Below are positions 33,946 through 41,561 of a stretch of 64,000 nucleotides of DNA, one piece after another. The translations under genes were made by a program, and so were the position numbers. Below the pieces are notes generated by a model. It worked only from the letters and a program-made list of their open reading frames with translations. It made no database searches and had not been told where the DNA came from. The stretch's first letter is position 1, and the number at the start of each line of letters is the position of its first letter. Origin of the DNA: Novosphingobium sp. (GTDB lineage Bacteria > Pseudomonadota > Alphaproteobacteria > Sphingomonadales > Sphingomonadaceae); NCBI RefSeq assembly GCF_039595395.1, contig NZ_JBCNLP010000001.1, positions 1,736,001-1,800,000 on the forward strand. Direction: 5' to 3'.

Positions 33946-36725
33946 CAGAAATCGTCTCCGTAGCTGTCATGGCCCTTGGCGCGGGTGGCCTGATGAATTT
34001 TGCGCATGACCCGATCAGCCAGCGCATCGGCATTTTCGCCGGGCTGCTGATGGATATGGATCTCGAACTTGACCGGGCCACGCGAAGCTGCAGGCGCGCG
34101 GGCGCTCTCCGCAGCAGCGGCGCGCAGGCCACCGGGCGCGCCAAGCACCGGCTTTGCGCTGGCAGCCGGGGCGAGCGACATGGCCCCGGCGCCGACGACA
34201 GCGGTGGCCACGCGGCGCATGGAATGGACGGGATGATGCCCGCTGCGATCAAGGCCGATGGCCAAGCCGCTGGCGATATGGCCGCCGTATGCCATGAACA
34301 CGCGGGAGGGTGAGCGGATCTGCAACTGGTTGGCGAAATTGCCGCCCACATTGTCCGCCATGTTGCCCGCAGCATCCATGGCCTTGGCGCCGAACTTCTT
34401 GATGCCATTGGCCGCGCCAGAGGCGATATCCGCGCCCCACTGCACAGCCTTGCCCAGCGTGGTGCTGCTCAGCCATGCGGTGAAGCCTGTCCAGCGGCCC
34501 TTCACCCAATCGATACCCTCGCCAAAGCCAGCCTTGATTCTGGTCCACGCTTGGCTGAAGGCGCCGCTTACTGCGCCCCACCCTTCATAGGCCTTGCCAC
34601 CAAGCCAGACCAGCACGCCCGCCACTGCGCCGAGCCTCTGGCGCAGCCACGCGACCGCCGGGGCGCAGAACGCCTTGACGCTGTCCCAGCCTTCACGAAA
34701 GGCGGCGGTGATGCGGTCCCAATTGTTGTAGATTTTGGTGCCAGCCCAGACGAGGGCGGCCACCATGGGCGTAAAGATCACCATGGCAGTCAGGAACACG
34801 TTGCGGATGCGCGTCCAGTGCTTTTCGAAAAAGCCGCTGATGCCCTCGCTAAAGGCGTTCCATTTGCCCTTCACCCATGCGACGCCTTCGCCAAGGGTGC
34901 TCTTGATGTTGTTCCACCCACGGCTGAAGGCGCCGCTGATCTCATCCCAATGGTTGTAGATTTCATAGGCGGCCACGCCCACCGCCACGGCAATGCCCGT
35001 CCAGAGCAACACCATGGGGTTCGCAAGCATCATGGCGCCCGCCTGCGCGACACCGCGCGCCATAAACAGCGCGGCGCCGCGCACGACGTTGAAGGCCGTC
35101 GCTATCTGGGGGAAGGCCGCAGCAATGGTGCCCGCCGCGCGAAACTTGCTCCACGCGCCCCATAGCTGGGCAACCGGCCCCAGCAGGCCGCCAAAGGCCA
35201 GCTTGGCCGCGCCGGTAGCAAGGCGCATGCCGACCAGCGCCATGACCGCAGTGCCGATCCAGCGGAAGGCGGTGGGATGGGCGTTGGCGGCATCGGTCAG
35301 CCCGCGCACGGCACCGGTGGCCATGCGCAGGGCGCCGGTCATGTTTTCCAGCAGGCCGCCCTTGCCGCCCGCAGCGACAAGGAAATCCTGCGCCGCCGCC
35401 TTCAACTGGCCGCCTTGCCCGAAAAAGCTATCCTTGGTCTGGTTATAGGCCTGATCGAGACTCTGGGTCTTTTCGAAGGCCTCGCGCGACCGCAGGATGG
35501 TGGGCAACTGCTTGTTGATCAGGTTGAACAGCGCGCCGCCGGTCTTACCGAACAGCAGCATATTTTCGCGCTCAACATCCTTCACGCCCCGCTTCTGATA
35601 GGCGGGCAGCACATATTTCCGATAAAACTCGACAGGATCGGTGGAGAGGCTGGCGGCGGCCTCGCTGTTCATCGGATTGGCGCCGTTCTTGAACGCCTTG
35701 ATGCCGCCGACCTTGTTGTAGATGATGGCGTCTTTGTTCCACAGGCCAAGGCGCAGCATTTCGCTGGCGGCGGCCTGATTTTTGACCATGCCGTTCATGC
35801 GCGAATAGGCGCTTTGCAGGCCGACGCCCGCGCTGTCGTGCATTTCCGCGATCAGCGGCTCAAAATCGGCAAACATGGTGCGCGCGGACAGCTTCATGCC
35901 CGCAGTGCCGGCGCGTGCCAAAAAGCCCTGATAGGCCGCCGCATCGACGGTGCCGCCAGACGATTGGATCGCGCGAAACAGGCCATCGGTCAGAGAGGCG
36001 GCGCGGTGCGTGTCCGTTGTGCCGCCCGCCTGCTCGACGAAGCGCAGGAAGTAACGTTCCTGATCTTCGCTCATCTCATGGCCGCTGGCCTTCAGCGTGG
36101 CCGCCATCTTGGCCATATAGGGCGCCATCAGCTTGGCGCCCTTCAACTGTTCCTCAATGGTGTGTTCGCCGCTCTCGCGGAAGGCGCCCTGCGCTTCCAG
36201 CAGATAGCGCATGTTGTCTTTCGCGCTCGATCCGGCGACGCCCATGGCCTTGGAATAGGCAGTCAATTCATCGACCGCCTTGTCGCCCAGCCCAAGGATA
36301 TGCATTTTGTTCTGCATGGCCTGAAATTCGCCAGCAGCATGCGCAACACCGGCAACAGGGGCGGCAAAGACGGCGGCGCCCATCAGGGTGGCCATGCCCT
36401 CTTGGCGGTAGGCCGAGGCGCTTTTCTGCATCTTTGAGATGCTGCCCTCGATCTCCATCAGGCGCTTTTTGCGCGTGATGAGGGCTTCGGCGCTGGCCAC
36501 TTCCTGTTTCGCCAACTCATGGCGATACCTGATGCTGTCGGTAAGTTTGCCCTGGCTGATCGCCGCATCCAGTTCCTTGAACCGCGTCTTGGCCTGCACA
36601 AGCTCGCGGTTCATGGCCTTCATTTCGGAATTGGAAGAGCGCCCAAGTCCGACCATGGACTTGAGCGCTCCGGACAGTCCGTCCATAGCCGTGAAGCGAA
36701 CGACAAGGTTCAGATCGTTCGACAT
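33945..36725 (-). CDS. T: Tail tape measure protein T
   Basis: 926 residues. The N-terminal third is helical and coiled-coil prone (SNSEMKAMNRELVQAKTRFKELDA). The domain with YLLEAQGAFRESGEHTIEEQLKGAK and NMLLFGKTGGALFNLINKQLP is the phage-tail tape-measure (TP901/gpT) core. Long hydrophobic segments at about residues 500-700 may insert in the host membrane. Length sets the tail length. Its ATG overlaps the E' stop (TAATG). Confidence 0.9.
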   Translation of the reverse strand: MSNDLNLVVRFTAMDGLSGALKSMVGLGRSSNSEMKAMNRELVQAKTRFKELDAAISQGKLTDSIRYRHELAKQEVASAEALITRKKRLMEIEGSISKMQKSASAYRQEGMATLMGAAVFAAPVAGVAHAAGEFQAMQNKMHILGLGDKAVDELTAYSKAMGVAGSSAKDNMRYLLEAQGAFRESGEHTIEEQLKGAKLMAPYMAKMAATLKASGHEMSEDQERYFLRFVEQAGGTTDTHRAASLTDGLFRAIQSSGGTVDAAAYQGFLARAGTAGMKLSARTMFADFEPLIAEMHDSAGVGLQSAYSRMNGMVKNQAAASEMLRLGLWNKDAIIYNKVGGIKAFKNGANPMNSEAAASLSTDPVEFYRKYVLPAYQKRGVKDVERENMLLFGKTGGALFNLINKQLPTILRSREAFEKTQSLDQAYNQTKDSFFGQGGQLKAAAQDFLVAAGGKGGLLENMTGALRMATGAVRGLTDAANAHPTAFRWIGTAVMALVGMRLATGAAKLAFGGLLGPVAQLWGAWSKFRAAGTIAAAFPQIATAFNVVRGAALFMARGVAQAGAMMLANPMVLLWTGIAVAVGVAAYEIYNHWDEISGAFSRGWNNIKSTLGEGVAWVKGKWNAFSEGISGFFEKHWTRIRNVFLTAMVIFTPMVAALVWAGTKIYNNWDRITAAFREGWDSVKAFCAPAVAWLRQRLGAVAGVLVWLGGKAYEGWGAVSGAFSQAWTRIKAGFGEGIDWVKGRWTGFTAWLSSTTLGKAVQWGADIASGAANGIKKFGAKAMDAAGNMADNVGGNFANQLQIRSPSRVFMAYGGHIASGLAIGLDRSGHHPVHSMRRVATAVVGAGAMSLAPAASAKPVLGAPGGLRAAAAESARAPAASRGPVKFEIHIHQQPGENADALADRVMRKIHQATRAKGHDSYGDDF

Positions 36726-36853
36726 TATTCAACGCCTCGCATGTCTTTGAAGCGCTTCACGGCCAGTTTCTGCCAACGCGCCAGTTCGATAAGATTCATC
36801 GGCTCAAGCACATCGGGCGGCCAATGAAAGACGGCGGCAATGTCCGCCATCAT
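36725..36853 (-). CDS. E': Tail assembly chaperone E' (GpE family), expressed by frameshift
   Basis: 42 residues from the ATG pair at 36853/36850: MADIAAVFHWPPDVLEPMN, then LIELARWQKLAVKRFKDM. This is the GpE family (P2 E'). The frame stays open upstream into the E gene, and E contains T-TTT-TTC in phase, so the product is probably made as an E-E' fusion by -1 slippage, as in P2. It ends in a TAATG overlap with the tape measure gene. Confidence 0.8.
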   Translation of the reverse strand: MMADIAAVFHWPPDVLEPMNLIELARWQKLAVKRFKDMRGVE

Positions 36854-36864
36854 GTCATCGACGG

Positions 36865-37212
36865 TCAGGCCTCCGTGGTCTGATCCGTCTCCGGGGCCGC
36901 CGTCTTCTTCGTGAAAAAACCATAGATGGCCCCGCCGATCTCGCCGATATCGAGGATATCGAGCGCGGCGGCTTCATGCGGGCCCACGGTGGGCATGGCG
37001 ATGCGCGGCGTGAGGGCGATCAGGCTTTCGATATCGCCGTTGACCAGCCCGTTGACATTGAGGCCGCGCAACTCGCCCGCGTTGGGGCGGCGCAGGGTCA
37101 GGGTGTCGATGGTCACGCCATTGTCGCGCTTGATCGGCTCGGACAGCTTCACGGTGACGGCCTTGGCGACGCCGGGCAGGGTCAGGGTGGGGGCGGTGGG
37201 GGTTTTCGTCAT
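36865..37212 (-). CDS. E: Tail assembly protein E
   Basis: 115 residues of the phage tail assembly (gpE/gp41-like) family: SEPIKRDNGVTIDTLTLRRPNAGELRGL and a C-terminal IGGAIYGFFTKKT. The chaperone coats the tape measure during tail building. The slippery heptamer T-TTT-TTC (36919-36913, minus strand) lies 16 codons before its stop. AAAGGCATCCCC precedes the start. Confidence 0.85.
   Translation of the reverse strand: MTKTPTAPTLTLPGVAKAVTVKLSEPIKRDNGVTIDTLTLRRPNAGELRGLNVNGLVNGDIESLIALTPRIAMPTVGPHEAAALDILDIGEIGGAIYGFFTKKTAAPETDQTTEA
36913..36919 (-). promoter_or_regulatory. Programmed -1 frameshift site T-TTT-TTC
   Basis: On the minus strand the E codons GGT TTT TTC give the canonical X-XXY-YYZ arrangement. 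After slippage the frame reads without a stop through the E' gene to 36725. P2 uses T-TTT-TTG at the same place. Confidence 0.75.
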
Positions 37213-37299
37213 GGGGATGCCTTTCGAGGTCGGGGGATGCGGTGAAATGGCTTCCCGCTCCGGCGCGCCCGCAAATTCGCGCCGGGGCGGGAAAGGGGC

Positions 37300-37809
37300 T
37301 TAGTCGGAGACCGCGTTGCGGATTTCCTCGTATCGATCGACACCGAAAACGAGGAAGACCATGGACAGGAAGTCGATGGTGAGCCAGTTCTCGCCGTCGA
37401 CGTTCAACTCGTAATAGGCGACCGCGAAGGTGCCCTTGTGCTGGGTGTCGTCGCCCACCTTCTGCTGGCCCAGATCGATGGTGGTCCAGCGGCCCAACAC
37501 GTTGACCTCGAGCACGCGCACCGCGCCGCCGCCCTCTTCCTGAAAGGCACCGGCAAAGCGGGCATGCACACCGTCAAACGAGCCGATTCCGAACTGGCGC
37601 AGCATGCCTGCGATCAGGCCGCCCACGGTGGCCTCCAGTTCCATCTTTTCGAGGCCCTGATCGACCTGAAGCGGGCCGAGCATGCCGCCGCCGCGCCATT
37701 CGGCCATCTTCAGCGCCAGCTTGGGAAGGGTGACTTCCTGAACGATGCCGCTGTGGCCGATACCGTCCAGATAGAGGTTCATATTCTTGAGTTTCGCGGG
37801 GAAGCCCAT
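37300..37809 (-). CDS. FII: Major tail tube protein FII
   Basis: 169 residues of the P2 FII family: KLKNMNLYLDGIGHSGIVQEVTLPKLALKMAEWRGGGM at the N-terminus and a C-terminal YYELNVDGENWLTIDFLSMVFLVFGVDRYEEIRNAVS. It polymerises into the tube inside the sheath. It sits between sheath and E genes as in P2. Confidence 0.9.
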   Translation of the reverse strand: MGFPAKLKNMNLYLDGIGHSGIVQEVTLPKLALKMAEWRGGGMLGPLQVDQGLEKMELEATVGGLIAGMLRQFGIGSFDGVHARFAGAFQEEGGGAVRVLEVNVLGRWTTIDLGQQKVGDDTQHKGTFAVAYYELNVDGENWLTIDFLSMVFLVFGVDRYEEIRNAVSD

Positions 37810-37851
37810 CGCGCAATGCTCCTGTCAGATAGGGGGGATCGGCGCGGCGCG

Positions 37852-38994
37852 TCAGGCGGCAGCGGCGTTGGAGGTGTTGGCCAGCCCGCTCAGCGCGCCG
37901 GTATAATAGGTGTCGGTGATCGTCTGATTTTCGGTCAGCTCTTCGAGCGGCGCGCAGGGCGTGAAATCGTAATCCAGCGCCAGACGGCCCGCCGCCAGAT
38001 CGCCCGAGGCGTTCTTGCTGGGATCGAACCACGCCTTGCCGCCGATGATCTGGCCGTTGGTGACCATCTTGCGCAGGGCGCCGTTGATCTTGGTCAGCAG
38101 CATCTTGACCAGCGCTTCGGTGATCGGCTTGTCGATGTAGGGGAACAGCGCTTCCTGAAAGGTGTCCTGAAGCACCTGGCTGGTGCGGACAGCGCTTTCG
38201 AAGACCCACGCATCCTCATCCGAGCGGGTGCGATTGCCCCAGAAGCGATAGCCGTTGTAACAGATGATGGTGGTGATCCCGGCGGCGTTCAGAACCGCCG
38301 CGTCGGTGGTGTCATCGTCCATTGCCCACGAAACATCATAGGCGGTGCCGGTCATACCGGTGATGACGACATTCGAAAGCGTCTTCTGCCAGCCCTGCGT
38401 CTGATCGATGTAGGAGCGCAGGCCCAGCGCGCAGCCGATGGTGTGGGTGGCGCCCTTGTTCGATGCGGGCCAGAACAGCATCAGTTCCTTGTCACCGAAC
38501 TGCTCGGCATAGGTGACCGCCGCGTCGCGCGTGGCGCCCTCGGCCATGCAGTAGGCGAAGCCGCGCAGGCGCTTGGCAACAGCGATCAGGCCGTTGGTCA
38601 CGTCCTCGCTGTCTAGGCCGGGGGCGCCGAGGATGCGCGGGCGCACACCCGTCTTGGCCTCGGCCATCAGCAGGGCCTGCATGCCGGTGTAGGCCGCCAC
38701 GCCAGCGGTGCCCAGCACCTTGGTATCCTGATCCTGCGCATCGACCGCCACGCGGACCACGATGATTTTCGGGCTGACAATGCCCTGAATGGCGGCCAGC
38801 GCCGGATAAAGCGTGCCGACCTTGCCCGCCTTGGCCAGCGCGGCGGTAACATCGGTGATCAGCACCGGCGTATCGAGCGGGAAGGTGAGGGCATCGGCAT
38901 CCGTGCCGGTGGCCACGAGACCGATAACCGAGGTGGCGACGGTGGCAGGCGTCAGAGAGGTGGACGACAGGATATTGGTTTTGATGCCGTGCAT
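37852..38994 (-). CDS. FI: Tail sheath protein FI
   Basis: 380 residues of the contractile sheath family. NILSSTSLTPATVATSVIGLVATGTDADA opens the protein, and the C-terminal half (GYRFWGNRTRSDEDAWVFESAVRTSQVLQDTF) matches P2 FI. This establishes a myovirus tail. Eleven bases separate it from the W gene upstream. Confidence 0.92.
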   Translation of the reverse strand: MHGIKTNILSSTSLTPATVATSVIGLVATGTDADALTFPLDTPVLITDVTAALAKAGKVGTLYPALAAIQGIVSPKIIVVRVAVDAQDQDTKVLGTAGVAAYTGMQALLMAEAKTGVRPRILGAPGLDSEDVTNGLIAVAKRLRGFAYCMAEGATRDAAVTYAEQFGDKELMLFWPASNKGATHTIGCALGLRSYIDQTQGWQKTLSNVVITGMTGTAYDVSWAMDDDTTDAAVLNAAGITTIICYNGYRFWGNRTRSDEDAWVFESAVRTSQVLQDTFQEALFPYIDKPITEALVKMLLTKINGALRKMVTNGQIIGGKAWFDPSKNASGDLAAGRLALDYDFTPCAPLEELTENQTITDTYYTGALSGLANTSNAAAA

Positions 38995-39004
38995 GGGCGA
39001 TCCT

Positions 39005-39352
39005 TCAGCGAGAAAGGGGGATGGTCTGGGCGGTCAGGGAGTTTGAGGGGCCGCGCCGCACGCGCTCGACCGTCAGGGCCGCCGTGCCGCGCGCGTAATC
39101 GCCGGTCAGCGTCACCTTCCTGATTTTGATGGCCGGGAGCCAACGGCGCATGGCCATGGCCGCCGCCGAGGTCAGCAGGAGGCCAGTGGCGCGGGTGAGG
39201 GGCTGATCGAGGATTTCAAACCCGATCCACCCGTATTCCGGGCGCATGGGGTAGGTGACCAGCGGCGTGGACAGCAGGTCCTCAATGCACTCATCGTCAT
39301 AGGCATCGCCCGAGATGACCGCCCCGGTGGTATGGCTGATGCTGGTTGTCAT
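39005..39352 (-). CDS. W: Baseplate protein W (GPW/gp25 family)
   Basis: 115 residues. GDAYDDECIEDLLSTPLVTYPMRPEYGWIGFEILDQP corresponds to the gp25-like wedge protein with its conserved start (I-x-x-I-L-x-T-x-x-x-x-R). Its start overlaps the V stop by 4 bp. Confidence 0.85.
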   Translation of the reverse strand: MTTSISHTTGAVISGDAYDDECIEDLLSTPLVTYPMRPEYGWIGFEILDQPLTRATGLLLTSAAAMAMRRWLPAIKIRKVTLTGDYARGTAALTVERVRRGPSNSLTAQTIPLSR

Positions 39353-39903
39353 GCGACCGGCCCGCCCGAAATGACGAGGCCCGCCGCGACCTTCTCATGC
39401 TTGTGAGTGCCCAGCGCGATTCCGCCTGCTTTGACCTCGGCGCCGGAGATCTCGCCGTCGCTGGTGATGGGGCCGGTGCAGTGAAGCGGGCCTTCGAAGG
39501 TCACCCCGGCCTCTGCCACCACCTTGAAGGTGGCCCCGGCGGCCAGCGTGTAGACCAGTTGGTGCGCGGCCCAATCGTAAGACAGCGTGGTGCCATCCTT
39601 GTATTTCACAAGGGCAGTGTTGGCCTTGACGATCTGGGGGAAGCCGGGGCGGGGCAGGCCACGCAGCGCGCGGGCCGCGCCGATCTCGCCGCCGGGGCAC
39701 AGCAGCATGACGCCCTCGCCAATCTCAGGGTCGGTCCCGGTGGACATGGGCCCGGCGCCAGCTTCGAACCACTTGATCGGGGGCGTCAGGCTTTCGTCGT
39801 CCAACTCCACCACGATCATGCGCGTATCGGCATCCACGCTGGCAATCGTGCCTTCGCGGATGATCTGATCGGCATCAGAGGGGGTGTCTTCGGGCGTTCT
39901 CAT
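39349..39903 (-). CDS. V: Baseplate spike protein V
   Basis: 184 residues from ATG 39903. An OB-fold N-terminal domain (REGTIASVDADTRMIVVELDD) precedes a beta-helical stalk. His167-x-His169 in LGTHKHEK is the iron-binding tip motif of P2 gpV-type spikes. The start codon is 46 bp from a candidate Ogr site, leaving almost no leader. An open frame upstream of 39903 is not used. Confidence 0.88.
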   Translation of the reverse strand: MRTPEDTPSDADQIIREGTIASVDADTRMIVVELDDESLTPPIKWFEAGAGPMSTGTDPEIGEGVMLLCPGGEIGAARALRGLPRPGFPQIVKANTALVKYKDGTTLSYDWAAHQLVYTLAAGATFKVVAEAGVTFEGPLHCTGPITSDGEISGAEVKAGGIALGTHKHEKVAAGLVISGGPVA

Positions 39904-39947
39904 GCCCCGACCATGGGGCGACCACAGCGGCGTCTCTATGGTGCGGA

Positions 39948-39970
39948 ATTGTCGGGCGGGGCGCCACAAT
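39948..39970. promoter_or_regulatory. Candidate Ogr site between V and J operons
   Basis: ATTGT-N13-ACAAT, followed by GGCCGCGCG. It lies 46 bp from each start codon (V leftward, J rightward) and could drive both late operons. Sites with the same spacing occur at 46401 and 55503. Confidence 0.6.
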
Positions 39971-40015
39971 GGCCGCGCGTCGCGGGTGGGCGGCGCCTCG
40001 GCCACTACCATCTAC

Positions 40016-41005
40016 ATGGCTACAAGCTCCACCATCGATCTGTCGCAATTGCCCGCACCCGAGGGCGTGGAAACGCTCGATTTTGAGGCGATCCTTGCCG
40101 AATACGTTGCCATCGCGACGCCGCTGATCGACTTCAATCCGAACTTCCCCGGCGATCCCGTGACAAAGATCCTGTCGGCGCTGGCTTACCGCGAAGTCTA
40201 TTGGCGCACCCGCGTCAATGAGGCGGTCAAGGCGGTGATGGTCGCCTATGCGATCAAGGGCGATCTGGACAATCTGGGCGCGCTGATGGGTGTAGCCCGC
40301 CCTGTCGTCACCCCGGCAGATGCCACCGCCGGCACCGCCGCCGTGATGCTCGACGATGAAAGCTATCGCGCGCTGATCGTGCAGGCGCCGCAGGGCTATT
40401 CGGTGGCCGGGCCGGAGGGCGCCTATATCTTTCATGCCTTGGCGGCATCGACCGATGTGCAGGACGTGTCGGTCAACGCGCCTCAGCCTGACGATATTAA
40501 GGCGCTCGTTATGGGCGTACTGGCCGCCCATGGCGCGGATGCAGCGCTCACGGCCGCCATGCAGACCACGCTTGATGAAGCGGTCTGGCCGGGCACGGTG
40601 GAGGTTTGCGTCCTGTCAAAGCAGGGCGACGGCACGGCGCCGGAAACCCTGCTCGATACCGTCGATGCGGCCCTGTCGAGCGATGATGTGCGCCCGCTCA
40701 CCGATTACGTTAAGGTCAAGTCGGCCGAAATTCTCAACTATGGGATCGATGCCGAACTGACCTTTTTCGACGGCCCCGACCGGGCCGTGGTGCTGGCCAA
40801 GGCCTTGCAGCAGTTGGAGGACTACAAGGCGGCATCGCGCCGCCTAGGCCGCGATATCGTGCGCGCGGCGATCATCACCGCCCTGTGCCCCAAGGGCGTT
40901 CAGAATGTGAAGCTGAACAGCCCGCCCGAGGATATCCCGGTCAATCAGCAGCAGGCGGGCAACTGCACCGGCTCGACGGTGGCCAACATGGGCGTGGGCG
41001 AATGA
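40016..41005 (+). CDS. J: Baseplate assembly protein J
   Basis: 329 residues of the baseplate J family: LDFEAILAEYVAIATPLIDFNPNFPGDPVTKILSALAYREVYWRTRVNEAVKAVM, then NLGALMGVAR. It forms the wedge of the baseplate. No Shine-Dalgarno is evident before ATG 40016, consistent with a very short leader. Its stop overlaps the I start (ATGA). Confidence 0.9.
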   Translation: MATSSTIDLSQLPAPEGVETLDFEAILAEYVAIATPLIDFNPNFPGDPVTKILSALAYREVYWRTRVNEAVKAVMVAYAIKGDLDNLGALMGVARPVVTPADATAGTAAVMLDDESYRALIVQAPQGYSVAGPEGAYIFHALAASTDVQDVSVNAPQPDDIKALVMGVLAAHGADAALTAAMQTTLDEAVWPGTVEVCVLSKQGDGTAPETLLDTVDAALSSDDVRPLTDYVKVKSAEILNYGIDAELTFFDGPDRAVVLAKALQQLEDYKAASRRLGRDIVRAAIITALCPKGVQNVKLNSPPEDIPVNQQQAGNCTGSTVANMGVGE

Positions 41006-41550
41006 CCGCCCGCAGCGTCCTGCCGCCCAACACCAAAGCGCTGGTGCTGGCCTTCGAAACCGTGGGCACCACCCGCCTTGAGGCCGTCACCAACCCGATC
41101 CGCTCGCTGTGGTCGGCCCAAGATTGCCCCGAGGCCTTTTTGCCCTGGCTCGCGTCCACCGTGGGCGTGGAGACGTGGGACCCGGCCACGCCACTTCAGC
41201 TTCGCCGCACGCGCGTGGCGCAGGCGATCACCATCCACCGCAAGAAGGGCACCGCCAGATCCGTGCAGGATGTGATTGCGGCCTATGGCGGCACGGCGGT
41301 GCTGAAGGAATGGTTCGAGCAAGAGCCCAAGGGCATCCCTCGCAGCTTCACCCTGCAGATTGCGCTGGGCGGTCAGGCGGCGGCGCCCACCGCCGATTTC
41401 ATCTCAGGCCTGATGGCTGACGTTACCCGCACCAAGCCGGTGGGCAGCTTCTTCACCTTCACCATTGCCGCCAGTTTCACCGCCACCTTGACCATCGCCC
41501 GCGCGGCGCGCCCCGCCGTTTTCGCGCGCCTCACCTGTCACGAAGCTTGA
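41002..41550 (+). CDS. I: Tail protein I
   Basis: 182 residues of the P2 gpI family: LPPNTKALVLAFETVG, LWSAQDCPEAFLPWLASTVGVETWD, RRTRVAQAITIHRKKGTARSVQDVI. Baseplate wedge component. Order J-I-H as in P2. Confidence 0.88.
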   Translation: MTARSVLPPNTKALVLAFETVGTTRLEAVTNPIRSLWSAQDCPEAFLPWLASTVGVETWDPATPLQLRRTRVAQAITIHRKKGTARSVQDVIAAYGGTAVLKEWFEQEPKGIPRSFTLQIALGGQAAAPTADFISGLMADVTRTKPVGSFFTFTIAASFTATLTIARAARPAVFARLTCHEA

Positions 41551-41561
41551 CCGGAGCCCCC

